Positions 1-12,500 of a stretch of 64,000 nt of DNA are shown one piece after another. A model generated the notes under the pieces. The model searched no databases, was not told the DNA's origin, and was given only the letters and a program-made list of their open reading frames with translations. Source of the stretch: Psettodes erumei (lineage: Eukaryota; Chordata; Actinopteri; Pleuronectiformes; Psettodidae). The stretch's first letter is position 1, and the number at the start of each line of letters is the position of its first letter. The translations under genes and the position numbers were made by a program. The DNA is taken from the NCBI GenBank assembly GCA_016785225.1, contig JAFBJZ010000112.1, forward strand, positions 1,736,001 through 1,800,000, given 5' to 3'.

Positions 1-942
1 GACTTGTCAGATTACAATTTTTCATAGAGTTCGAATCCAGTGTAAACCATAATATCTCCAAGTTTGTTGATTTTAAAATTTTTTGATAAAATGAAGGGTT
101 GTGTCTCTTACAGGTAAATTCTCCTACTTGTTTAACTTGCCTGCGGGTTCAATCCTACTCTGTTAATGGTCTACTATTGTGCTGTCAACATATGATCTAA
201 CACGAAGCTTGGTGTTTACCAATGTGAAGACAACAGAGAGTACGAGTGCTGAGTTCAGTGAAGTTAACTTTAACATGAATGGCACCAGCTTGAAAAAAAT
301 TCAGAGGAAGAATGGTGACAAAACAGCGTGAGCACGTGACCTCGCAACAGTTCCTTAACCTTTGCTGGTGACTCTCAAGACCCTACACTAAACCGCATCA
401 AGTATTAGCCATTGTCCATATTGAAGATCCATACTTACTGAGCTGAAATAAAGGCATACCTCTTAACAATGGATGTGAATGTGACTGAGAGGTTTGTTTT
501 CTTCAACCCATAATGCATAAGCAGGCAAGGCGCACTTTTGCGGGTTTGTGGGATATTTATTGTTGCTACATGATTGTGTACCTTTTCACACCTGACTTCA
601 AAATGCTCTGAACACGCTCTTGTACTCTGCATTCATCATGCATATCATGTGGCTTCTCCACGATATTATTACACTTGGCTTCAGAACATGAAACCATTAT
701 GCAAAATGCATACAAGATGCTTATATATAGCCAACAGTCTCCTATATATAATATATATGTATTAAGAATGAGTTCTTGTGCAGTCAGTGTCAACCTCCTT
801 ATGGCAGACATCATTTTTCTCATAAAATTTGAACATTTTATTGGCACAAAATATCTGCTGACAGCAGCTTCATCCCCCAAACACTGCTATCAGCCCATTC
901 AATAGAGACTGAGTCACTCCTCCATCACACTCAGCTTATTTT

Positions 943-960
943 TCTCTCTCTCTCTCTCTC
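943..960. repeat. (TC)n microsatellite
   Basis: Nine uninterrupted TC units, followed by a short C-rich stretch. Confidence 0.85.
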
Positions 961-2071
961 CCCAACCACCACATTCCTGATCAGCATCTCTCTCCCGTTC
1001 CCTCTCCCTCAGTCTGATGCCTTAAGTCGGAGGTAGGAAGGAGGATCGAGTGACCACCGTTCCTCCCATCACCTGTGAAATTTCAGAGCCAAGCCACGGT
1101 GAAAGGGGGCATTGTGTTCCCCTGAGGAGGAATGTCCTTGCGTCGCTCCTCAAAGAAAAGGCTTCATTTGGCCAGGAATTTGGAGGCATCTTGAGAAGTG
1201 TAGGGGAGATTTTCTCGGGGGTGGGGATGGATAGCTGAAGGCCAGGAGGAGGATGGGCCTTCTAAAACTGGTACCCATTCTCTGTAATTCTGATTAACAT
1301 TCATTCAACAGCAAATCAACTCACCTTTGAGATCCTTTTAAATTTAAATAAAACAAATGTACTGTCTAAGCTTTTTCATTTCTAAGAATGGTGAATAATA
1401 AAGGGGCATTGTTTCATAAGTCTTAGATCACAATCCTCTTAGATTTGGTTAACTTATGACTGCTTGTTTGAATGTATTGTGACTGAAGGGGGGGGCACTG
1501 AACCTGTATACAGTAGTTTGAAATGTAAGATTCATTACTGCTGCAGCAGATGTTTGACATGACGGTGCTGACACCTGCTGGTGACAAACAACAACTAAAC
1601 TTTTGTGTTGTTCACTGGAATTACATCTTTATATTGCTTGATGACAGTGTTCATTAGACATGCTATTGAGATTACTAACATGTCTTTAAACCTTTATTAA
1701 CACCTTTACGGAATGTTGTGAGACAAACTTTTGACGGGATCACACCAGCTTCAAAGCCTGTCACCATGTTACATTCTGACGCAAGACTCAGTAGTGATTA
1801 CTACATGATTACATGAGCACTCCTAATTGCAGTATTACTGAAATTGTCACAAGTACTGCATTATTAAACGAGTATTTTTTATTATTATTATTATTTTTTC
1901 TCCATTAATACCTCTGGAGGTACTATGTTTTTGGCGTGGTCAGTTTGTTATAAGTTTGTTTGTCTGTGTACTTATACTGTAATCTGCCTGTGTACTCTGT
2001 GAATTGTAGGATATTCACTCTCTGCCACGGAAAGCAACATAACTATATCAAATGAAAGCTAGCTATGAGAT

Positions 2072-2091
2072 AGCTACAGCTAGCTGTAGCT
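2072..2091. repeat. Perfect 20-bp palindrome
   Basis: The segment AGCTACAGCTAGCTGTAGCT equals its own reverse complement. It lies in AGCTA-rich sequence about 430 bp upstream of the proposed first exon end of rnpc3. Confidence 0.8.
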
Positions 2092-2459
2092 GAATCGATT
2101 ATTTATTTCGACTCGTTATTTGTAAATAAATTGAAGTTGGAGTTTGGACTCTAGTGCATTTCATGTGATTTGATAGACTTTAAATAACTATTAAAATGCA
2201 AGTTATTGTATTGAGTTTCATATAACTAGCAACAGAGATTCTGCAGAAGATTAACCAAAGGCATGATGTGGAGTTTTAGGAGGTGTGGGTTCACTGATTT
2301 TTTTTTCAATGTAATGTAAATAATTACTGTAAAAATACCTGAAATTTTCCATCCGGCCTGAAAAACGTTAAACCCTTTTCATCGCTTATGGCAGACAGAC
2401 CGACATGAAGCCCTCCCGTCCAGCAGGTGGTGGTAAAGCCCGCTGATGGTAGTCACTGT

Positions 2460-2520
2460 AAGAAAGGAAGAAGCGGGCAGCCGTGTGTTTCATTTGCTTA
2501 CTGGCTGCTCCTGGGTAGAG
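2460..2520 (+). other. Probable untranslated exon 1 of rnpc3 (start not defined)
   Basis: A good U2-type donor, GTATGT, begins at 2521. The first coding exon has an acceptor AG at 3386-3387, only 5 bases before its ATG, so an upstream untranslated exon is expected. The 5' boundary given is arbitrary because no TATA box or initiator decides the start site. A moderately CpG-containing stretch at about 2400-2490 may be the promoter. Cap-selected reads would settle it. Confidence 0.4.
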
Positions 2521-3387
2521 GTATGTTATTTAGCACGTTTGTTGATTTTTAAATTATTCCTTTTAACATGTATTTGTTGACTGCTGTTAGCTGCATATAA
2601 CGGCCTGGCATCGGCTGAATCAAACGCCGACAACAGAGGAATAAAATGGCTTTGACGTGTCGGGTTAGCACTGTGCTAACGTTGGCGCTACGACGCTTCA
2701 TCCAAACAAATACAAATTGAGCTTTGCCTCGCCTGTCATAAAACATACAACGGTGATGTATAATGGTTGTGTTTATTTCCGGAAGTACCAGCATTGGTTG
2801 TTTAATTCGGCAGCATGGAACACGTTTAAATTGGTTAGCCTCTCAGCAGTTTTCGTATTGTAAGACGTTAGTTATCTTTTGTATCTTCCTATGTGTCATA
2901 TTCTTAAATAGTTTAATGCACATCTCTCTGACACTGTCTTCAGAACATTGAAAAAGGCATTTCACAGTGCTAGTATTTGTTGCCGGGCTGTGGCTTTGCG
3001 TCACAGAAGGAGCTGCAACGATTCGCCAATCAGTCGACTAGTCGATCAAAAGAAATTTGATCAGCGATTGCTTTCATAGGTGATTAATCACTTCATTAAT
3101 TTACCATGGAAAAAATAACAAACCATTTCCGTTCATGAACTGTCTGCTGGACAAAAGAAGAAAACCAAAGGTAGTTGTGATGATTCTTTATTGAATTTTG
3201 ATGGTTGATGAATACTGAATACTCACTGAATAATCAATCATGAAATTTATCAGCAGATTAATCAACATAGAAATTAATCCTGTCTGTTGTTTCTGGTCAC
3301 CCTGCACATAAACACGTGGTGTATACAGAATGACTCATATAGGCATTCATTTCTTTGTGAGAGATAACGGTGCCTGCTATCCAACAG
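2521..3387 (+). other. rnpc3 intron 1 (putative)
   Basis: The intron runs from the GTATGT donor to the CCAACAG acceptor at 3381-3387. It contains an interspersed-repeat candidate at about 3008-3280 and no coding segment that I can support. Confidence 0.4.
3008..3280. repeat. Interspersed repeat candidate, MITE-like
   Basis: The left part is rich in GTCGACTAGTCGAT and GATCA motifs. The right part carries ATTAATC, CTGCTGATAAATT-type and GATTGATTATTC-type motifs in inverted order, giving an imperfect fold-back. Sequences starting GCTGCAACGATT with nested TCGA/GATTA motifs are common dispersed repeats in fish genomes. The boundaries and family are uncertain. Confidence 0.35.
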
Positions 3388-3391
3388 TGAA

Positions 3392-3544
3392 ATGGACAAG
3401 AATGAGCACCCGGTCCAAACGAACAGCAGTAAAACACTGCTTATCCGCCACTTACCGGCGGAACTCAGCGAGGACGAGAAGGAGGACCTCCTGAAGTATT
3501 TTGGAGCTGAATCAGTCAAGCTTTTCTCAAGCACGGGTCGTCTG
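3392..3544 (+). CDS. rnpc3: rnpc3 coding exon 1 (exon 2), start of RRM1
   Basis: It encodes residues 1-51, including RNP2 (LLIRHL) and the conserved EDEKEDLLKYFGA segment of RRM1. It ends on a codon boundary at a GTAGGT donor. The acceptor AG is at 3386-3387, so only four untranslated bases precede the ATG in this exon. Confidence 0.95.
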
Positions 3545-6500
3545 GTAGGTTGTAACTTCACGGAGGCATTGTGAGCATCATTACATCTTGAAATATGATG
3601 GATTTACTGTTCATTCTGAGGCTCATAACTGTCTAGCTGTCTTTCTCTTTCCGCAGAAACATACAGCCTTTGCAACCTTTAGAAGTGAAAAGTCAGCAGC
3701 AAAAGTGAGTTTTTTTTCTATAGTGACTGCAGTTAGATGAAGTTTCAGAAAGCCATGGGTTTTAGACACAAGCTGAGAGTAAAGTAGATGTAATGTTTTG
3801 ATGATTTTCTCTTAATCTTGCCTGTATAGTGTTAAACCTCCATCCTGTCTCCCTTAGGCTCTTATGAGGCTCCATCAGCTACAGATTCTTGATCACACGC
3901 TTGTTGTGGAGTTTGCTAAAGGTCAAGGTGACATGACGGTGTTGAAGGATCCACCCGTGTCAGACAGGTACGTTGCAAGTCATATGAACTAAGAAACACT
4001 GTTGATCTGCACAAAAAAAATCCTGTAACTGTCAAACCAGGTTAACCCAGTGAGTCTAAAGCTCATATTGTAAGCCCGGTGCAGTGGAGCAAGTTTTCAG
4101 TCTTCTTTTTGTCTACAGTGGTAAACAGATTAAAGAGGAGAAGAAGAAACAGGAAGAGAAACAGCTAAATATTCCACTCATAGAGACCGGCATTGCACCA
4201 AGCCTCGGGTAAGTGTTGACTACACGTCGTGGCACAGCCTCTGCTGTAGATTTGATGTGATCTGAGCAAATTGTGGTTCATGTTTGTATTTGAACCTTTT
4301 CTTAATTTCTCAGATTTGAGTGTGGGGAAGCAGGTTTTGTTTTCAGCCTGACAAATCTCTAATTTTGTCTTCGGCGCTGAGTTTCTGAAATGAACACACT
4401 TCAGTGCATCAGTTGCATACAGCCAACATTTTACTATGCCATGCTCGAGTGCATTACTCTTTGCTTTGTGTGGTAAAAATAGAGATTGTATCACATTCTG
4501 CTGTTTGGGACCAACATGACCCCTGCTGACTCTCTGGAGGAAGTCGGTACCCACAGCAGGAGCGTACCCATCCCTAATACTAAAGATGATCAAACATTTA
4601 ATGTGTCAGTTACATTTGGCCGACTCACCCCTGATGATTTTCAGTCGGAATGAGACAAACAACGCCGCTGCCCCCCCCCCTACCTTTGCTTTCTAAAATG
4701 AAGCCTTTTCTTTTTGGGCCTGAATAAATGAAGATATATTCCTTCATGCTGCTCTGATTCTTGCTCTATAAAAGTTCCTCGTACATGTGATCGAACCTTG
4801 GTACTGACGTGGCAAGCTAGTCCCAATGTCCCTTAATGGCTGCATTTTGAAGTCTTGTTGGCTCAGTGCTTGTCATAAAGATGAAGTTACCCGGCTGAAG
4901 CTCAGCGGCCGGGCCACAAATTCAGCTGTTTCCATTTATTTTGATGTATTTCAGGGGTTGTGGATTGAAGGGCGTGTTGTGTTTAAGCCAGCGAGTCTCA
5001 TTTGAAGTCACTCCATCTTTTCCTCTCACTCTCTCTCCTACAGGTTGAAGTTTCACCCAAATCCCACCCTCAAATATTTATACCCACCACCTTCGAATGG
5101 CGTTTTGACAAATATAACGCACGCCCTGATCAGTGTGCCCAAGTTTTATGTTCAGGTGAGTAACTGCTGCTTGTCTTTCACCCAAGAGCAGCACATCTTT
5201 GATATGAAGATGTTGGTCATCTGTGTGCATGTACCTTTGTTTTTCTACCTTCTCATCCTGTCCTTGTATTCAAACTTGCCTTTTATAAAAAGTGGGCATT
5301 TGTATGAAAATGCTAATGTGACAGCATTCGCAGTCTTTAGACTCAGAGTGTAAAATGGAAATACGATTCTGGAGTAAGTGTCCCAGTGGTTTCTGAACTG
5401 CATCCAGCCTCTTAAAGATCAAACAGCAAACATTTGCCTTTTAAATTCCAATTTGAGGAGCAAGTATTAATAATAAACCATAAGTGGGAGGCATGAGTTA
5501 TGGGTTTAACATTTCCCTGGGAGCTGCAGCTGCTTCCGCTGTTGACATCTTGGTGGTGCTAGCGTGCTGCAGAGCCGCTGCCTCGGCGCTCAGCCTCACC
5601 GCGGGTATCTCACTTCAGCCTCAGTCTCACCTTGATCCCCGTATTTTTGATGAAAATGCAGAAGCCTGGCAATCTGTTTTACATATGGAGCTGGGGTTAC
5701 AGGCTGCCTGTTTGAGAGCAGCAGTGCATTTATACCAGCGGCTCTCACCCTGCTCTGAATCGTTAGATGCAACCGCCGCTGTTCTAACGCTCATATCTTC
5801 AATTATAAAGGTGCTCCATCTGATGAACAAGATGAACTTACCGTGCCCGTTCGGCCCAGTCACTGCCAGACCTCCCCTGGTAAGCTCCTGTGTATGATGT
5901 TTAGACTGAAGTTATTCATCAAACAAGAGAGATGTCGGTAGAAGAAAAATCTAAATCTTACTGATTTAGTGACACTGTGTTATCGAGTGACTCTCGTCAG
6001 TACAGGAAGAATGTGAGCATTAGGACTATGTGAAAAGTAACTGGACCATGCAGCACATATACTGAAGATCCACTTCAGACATGTGTTAGGTCTTCTGAGA
6101 ATACATGCAGTACTTCAGAGTAATAATCTGAATATGTCTGATGTCACTAGACGTGTACAGATACAGATGAAAGTGATCTGATGTCAAACTGCACATACAG
6201 CTGTCTGCACAGAGAAGCTCAAACATCGCAGTGAAGAAACAATACGCTAAACATGTTAGACAGTTGTGAGGTGGGGGCTTTATGTTTGTCACCTAAACAG
6301 CCACCACCACATCCTTAAGACACGAAGCTTTTCACATCACTGCTTTACTACACAGTTTGAACATATTTACTATAGTGTCTATAAAAGGAGAATTTGGTTC
6401 AACAGGAGAACAGTGTTGTTCAGGAATGAAGGCAGGCACTGAACAGGTTTGTTTTGTAATCTAAAATACAAGGAGACACATAGGGCCACTGTAAAAATAT

Positions 6501-9500
6501 AGCAAATTCTTACACGCAGTACCTTATCATCCAAAAATCCTCCTGCAGAACTGCTTGTTTTTGTTATTGTTTATTTGAGCACTTTGAATAAAATAAAAAT
6601 ACTGTGATTTGATTGAAGCCTGCTATCAACCCCCCCACCTCCCGTCATAAATTAATCCCAGCTTGGAGCAATATGCACGTGAGATCATTTGAATCCTGAG
6701 GTATTCATGAGGTAAGCTGCCTTTGTGTTGTCTGCTGCAGTTTGAGCTGCTGCCTCCTGTGCCACCCGTCCCACTGCCCCCTCCCTTCCCGCCCGACTAC
6801 CCGCCCTTACCAGAGGAGGAGATGGAGCTGTCCAGTGAGGAAGAGTCTGAGTACGAGAGCGGGGATGACGAAGACAAGGAGAGGTGAGGAGCAGAGGAAG
6901 TGACTTTCATTTCAGTCAGAGTTTGGGCCGACGTGTTATTCAGTCATCCACACTAATGTTGCAGCAAACACAAGTGGCTTGAAGGGAAATGTCTCTAAAT
7001 TCCAATGGGTGGGCACTTTTTTTTCCTACAAGGTAGACATTTTTCCTTCCTTCACTACGCTTACTTTTGTTTCAGGATTGTTCGTCTGATGGGCCTGGTC
7101 AACCAAGCATGCAAGAGACCCCTGAGACCAAAAACTGCTTCAAGGAGAAAGAAGCCCAAGATCAAGGATCTACTCTATACTCCCAAACCAGACTCTCAGA
7201 GGTACAGCAGAGCCACTCATGCATGTCACAGTCCTCACAGATTCACAGGCAGCTAAAAAAGGACAATATGTCTTCCTCATAAAGACATCTCTGTGTGACT
7301 TTGAAGCTCATTGTGCCGCACACACCCTTAATGACAGACCACAAACTCTGTTTCTGAACTATGAATACACACACACGCAAACATGCACACACGCACTTCA
7401 GCATCTCCTGGCGTTGTTTTTGTGGACTGGGAAATATCTCGTTGACCAATGCAATCCTGAGGCCACTCAGAAGCCAGGTTTATTGTGGGTCCTTTGCTGT
7501 GCTGCCTGTCTGTCTCTGCTGTCCCTCAGTGCCCCAGTGCTGCAGCCCTGCGACGTGTTCGAGCAGCCCCACCCCGCGGGGCCCAGGAAAATCGAATTCC
7601 ACATTTCAGTTCCGGAGGGGGGGTCAGCAGAGGAAGGAAGCAGGGCCGGGCGAGAGGCGCAGTCTGAACAAGTCAGAGGTAAGACTTCCTCTGCACTTCC
7701 TGCAGTTTCCAGTAAGTTTAACTGAATGAGGTCCTCATTTTGTCTGAGCAATTTCAGAACCCAGAGATATTAAGTTTACAGTCTATTAAAATTGAGAATG
7801 TTTGTCATGTAGCTTGAATTCGTGATTTTTTTTCAAACTTGATGGTTTTTCTGATGATTCAACTGCTCAGCTTTCAGCACTAATGAGTGCTGATGTTGAG
7901 TTAAATGATGTTTTTGTGCGGGTTACATGACACCAGGGGAAAAGAGGAAATGTGAGTGAGTGAGGTCTGACTTTTCAGTCCTGACTGGTGAGGCACTTCT
8001 GGTCACTAAGACTGTTATTAAAACAATTTCATCAGCTTCTAGGATACATCACCCCTATCTCAGTCAGTATTTAGAAATGAGAGGGTGGAGACTGTTCAGA
8101 TTTTGAATTGGGTTGTGTGGAACACCACATGCACATTCTTTAAATTCCCATCAGGAAGTTATGTATGTAAAATAAGCTGCATTCATGCATCATTTTTGGC
8201 TTTATTGATTTACTCTATCATTTCTTTATTCTAGCTGCACCAATGCAGCAGCTCCATTTTTATACTGTTGTTACTGCCAACAGTTATTGAAAGTTTATTT
8301 TCCAACGCTGGGTTATGCTCAAGAGATAAATCACTTTCCGCCACCATTACAGCGCGCGGCTGAAGTGGGAGTTGTGCTCTGTTACAGCAGCAGTGATCCA
8401 CCTGAGCTGAAACCAATGGAGGGGGGGGTCTTTTCTGATAGGGGAAAGTTACCTTGTGTTTAGTGTGTGTGAGAGAGAAGAGTACTCCACAGAGGGTCTG
8501 CAACATCATGATTTAGTGTGCTGTATTGCACAATTCATACAAGATATTGGCATAGGCTTTTGCCAGCATTTTAAAATATTGTCATTTAAATTATAGCTGG
8601 CAAGAAACATTTTACACTATCAAAGCAATCTACTATTTTTTTTTTTAACCCACGAGATCCTGGCCAGTGTTTCCCTACAATGCGTTGGATTTCTGCACGT
8701 TGAATCGTGAGATCACGTCGCCATGACATCATCATCTCACGCTCCAAAGCGCATCATCAGCCTTTCTGCTGTGTTGTAAAACAGCGATGAATAATGTCAC
8801 ATCTAAAGTTCTGGTCTTCATCGTTCATGAATATAGGTCCTGAACGTGAGATGTTGGGTCAGTGAAGTCAAACTGATACTAACACGTCAGCCCGTGGAAC
8901 AACTGGAGCTGTTTTGAGTACCAAATGCAACAACAATGCTAATTTCACAGGTGGCCAGTAAGCATAAATCAGACCAGCACTCTAACCTACAAATATAGAA
9001 GTCGTCTCTTTTGAGCAAGAAAGCCACTGTATGGATTTGATCGTCGCTATACATCAGGTTTATTATCACACTGAAGCAGGAGGTGCTTTGATACTGCTAT
9101 TGACATAAGTTAAAGCTCCTTCCACGGGTGAAGTCGGAGTGGCGCGTTGCACAGCGGTATATCACAGCGGAAACTCACACCTAAAAAGGTTTCAGCATTA
9201 TCTGTGTGAGGAAATGTCGTCGGGGGCACAGTCTGTGTTGCTTGTCAGCTGTGCCGTTCCCTGTTCTGCCTTATCTCCCTCCTCTCTAACTACAACCTCA
9301 CTCCCCGGCAAGCCCCTGAGAAGTAAAATAGATCTCAAAGTCAAACACAAAAGATTTCCTAAAGGCGGGAGGAAGATAAACCATGACAGGTGGCTTTTTG
9401 GATTAGACTTGTTTTGGGGAGGTGGGGGTGTGGGATCCGATAAACAAGCTATTTGAATGAAAAGGGGAGGTGGAGGGGGGGCAGATAAGAAGGAGCGTAA

Positions 9501-12500
9501 TTTTGAAAGCAGTGATCTAGTTCTCTGCCGAGAGTGTATCAGAAAAGCTCCCCGGCACTTCTCGCTCCAGTGGGACACACGCACGCACACACACACACAC
9601 GCACTTTATGTGGAAGACAAGCTTCCTTTTTTATTCCCCTCCTCAGATTTGTACAGGCTCACTGCTCTTAGTAATTCGTTCTACTGTTTGTGTGTCTGCA
9701 GGAGGTTTTCTGTCCCACCGCCGTTCCAACTCCTGTTTGCAAAAGCCAAAGTGGATTTTGATTTGATTACAGTGGGTTTTTTTTATTTGACTGAGACCAT
9801 CCTCTTTCAATTATCAGAGCAGCCAGTTTCCGCTTTGAACGTTATTCCTGTGTTTATCGTATTACACTCTCATGTAAAATCATTATTTTCAGCTCAGTCA
9901 GTTTCTAATGACGCCACGCTTACAATTTTGAAACATCAGTATGTTGAACTAATTATGAGCAGGAGGATTTGCTTCCACTCCACCATCCTGAGCTTGTGGA
10001 TAAACATTGTGGAAGCGATTATTCCACCATCTGCTATTGTTAGACACTTTGAAAACTTCCATCTGCATTTATGCTTGAGGTAGAGTGTCTTCATCCTGCT
10101 TTCTTCATACAGCAATCCAGCTGAACTAAACCCAGCTCAGCGGCACTTCACATTAAATCAGGTTTTTTGCTGTGCTATTAAATGGTCCTTTAACATCTTC
10201 TGTGACACTTCAGAAGCAGACAAGCGGGAGGTAGCCCCCCCTCCCGGAGACGAGAGGGAGGTCAGCGAAGGTTTCGGGAAGCTCTACCCCAGCGGCCAGG
10301 AGTCCCGGCAGCGGGAGGAGCGCAGCGACGACGAGGAGCATGACCTCACCTCGGACATCATCTCCAGGAAGGAGCTGGAGAAGGGACGGCTGTCAAGAGA
10401 TGGTAAATGCAGTGTGTGCAGACAGGACAGTGGCTCAGGGCTTAGCACAGTCACCTGATGGCAAGGAAGGCCCTCAGCCAGAACGTCAACAAAACTGTCC
10501 AGTACTGGTGATCGGATAGAGCAATGATCACAGACAGGAAAATCTTAGAAGGTTTCAGAACCAGTGAGAGACATTGAGGAGTACATCTTTGCCTTAGAGG
10601 AGCGCTGATCATAATAATTTTCACTTTTCATGCAAGCAAATGTTTTTTCTGTTTGTGCTCTACAATGGTAACTATTCAATTGAACTTTTTTGCATTTTTT
10701 TTTTTTTTTTTGCTTTACACAGCTGTAACCTCCTCGTTCGCCCTCACAAATCCTCCTCTGTGCACAAGTGATGCAAGAAGAATGGGAGCACCAAAGAGGG
10801 GTGTTTGAAATGCATATTAGAGACATTTGGTGGTTATTGCGAGTAGTGAGAGGCATCTGACTTGAAAGAGAAAGCAGATAGATCCCTGATAGGAAGAGAA
10901 GCTGGGGCTAAACATTTAAAATCAGCATTACCAGTGCAAGATGAAAATCAAAGTCATAGGCAGCTGTTTGTCCTTTGGGAGGCTTCATTCTGCTGTCGGT
11001 AATTAGCTGCTGCTCGTCTCCAGTCCCTTTAGTATTATTGTTATCATGATTATTATTATGTGCCTGGTTTTGGTGAAAAACATGAAAGCACTGAGCGCAT
11101 TCGTGGATTGCTCCTGCAGACCGTGTTCAGACAGGAACACATGGAGAGGATACAGTGTCATCACACACTGCTGTGTCTGTAAATGTTTCAGGCCAAGTCA
11201 TATCAGCCTCTTACACCACCTGGATCCACAACTGGGTTGTGTTTCCAAGTCGACTACACAAAAGAGCTTAGAGAACATCATACAGTTAGTGTTATGTCCA
11301 TGACAGCACAGGAGCTCTGTTCTGACACGCATCGATCAGGCATGCTTTCCATACAAACCCAGTGTATGATGTGATACAGTCTGCTGGATGGTAAGGACAG
11401 CGGTGGCGGCAGCTCCTTTGTACTTGTTTTTGAAATGCACCTTGTGTTTTTTTTTTTTCTCTCTCTCCGTCTTTCCTTCTCTCTTTTGAAACAGAGATAA
11501 AAAGAATGTCCGTGTTTAAAAATTACGAACCGGGCGAGCCAACCTGCAGACTGTACGTGAAGAATATTGCAAAACAAGTGGAAGAGAAAGTAGGTGCATT
11601 AATTGAACGTGACATGTTTGTGTATTTACTGGAGTTTTTCGTTTATTATTTAAATCCATTATATGTCATCATAACTCTCTGTTATTCAATTATTTGGCAA
11701 TGAGATGTAAATCCCAGATCCTACAGGGAGTCTGTGTAAACATTAGTGCCCACAGTGCATTCATATTCATATTTTTAATATTTTTCTGTTCCAGGACCTG
11801 AAGTACATCTACGGGAGATACATCAACCCTGAGTCAGAGGCCGAGAGGAACATGTATGTAAACGTGTGTCATTTCTTTGCATCTTCTCTTCTCCAGCTAT
11901 TTTTGACTCAATTTGTCACCTTCTCTTGAGAGAGATGTTGGCAGTTCAGGCTGACTGTGTGTTGTGTTATTAATAAGACTCTAAACTGACATAGTGGAGA
12001 TCATGAGGGACCTTTTGTTTGTGCATCAGCAGCAGTTCAAATGAATATTACACCTGAGTCATCAGGCACAGCTTATGTTGAGCAGAGGTCCAGGCGCTGA
12101 GCTCAGACGTGGGGGGAAAACAGTTTGTCCTCTGGTAGCGTTCTTCTAAATTGTGGCTTTTTTCCTCCCGCCTAAAGGTTTCTACAGTTCATATTCTTTT
12201 CATTACACATGCTATGCAAGAAAAGACCTAGAAATCCTAACCTCCTTGTTACCAGATCTCTAAGGCAATGCTCTGCACACAGAGCAAAACAAATACATGC
12301 AAAGGATGAAACTTATCTCAAACAAGACTGCATCACACAATTCCCACAATTCATGGTGTAAAAATGGATCCGCAGTCAAATCTTTGTGCAGGATATGAAA
12401 ATAAGCAGCGGAAACTGCAAAATGTGGAGGAACCTTGTAACTGTGCTTAAACAACTTTGTGTCTGTGGTCAACAACTCTGCAGCCAAACACAAAGGTGTG

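Larger units (their letters stand above)
1..2400. other. 5' flank of rnpc3, no gene seen
   Basis: I see no credible coding exon here. Open frames are short, lack recognisable motifs and do not form splice-compatible chains. Visible items are a (TC)n tract at 943-960, an (ATT)n tract near 1880-1896 and a perfect 20-bp palindrome at 2072-2091. A GTTCGAATCC string near 29-38 resembles a Pol III B-box, but no tRNA fold surrounds it. In mammals the upstream neighbour of RNPC3 is COL11A1; nothing from it is visible here. Confidence 0.55.

Noticed and set aside
24..45. GTTCGAATCC B-box-like string suggesting a tRNA end
   Set aside because: The flanking bases do not pair as a T-arm stem, and no A-box or acceptor stem is present.
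2549..2794. 81-codon minus-strand frame suggesting a bidirectional promoter partner
   Set aside because: It lies inside rnpc3 intron 1, has no recognisable product and shows no splice pattern.
7219..7725. 168-codon open frame overlapping rnpc3 exon 10
   Set aside because: Only the 7530-7678 part is coding. The ATG lies in the intron and the end runs past the GTAAGA donor.
9457..10083. 208-codon open frame inside rnpc3 intron 10
   Set aside because: It starts in a G-run, passes through an AC repeat, lacks any domain or codon signature, and lies within a well-supported intron.
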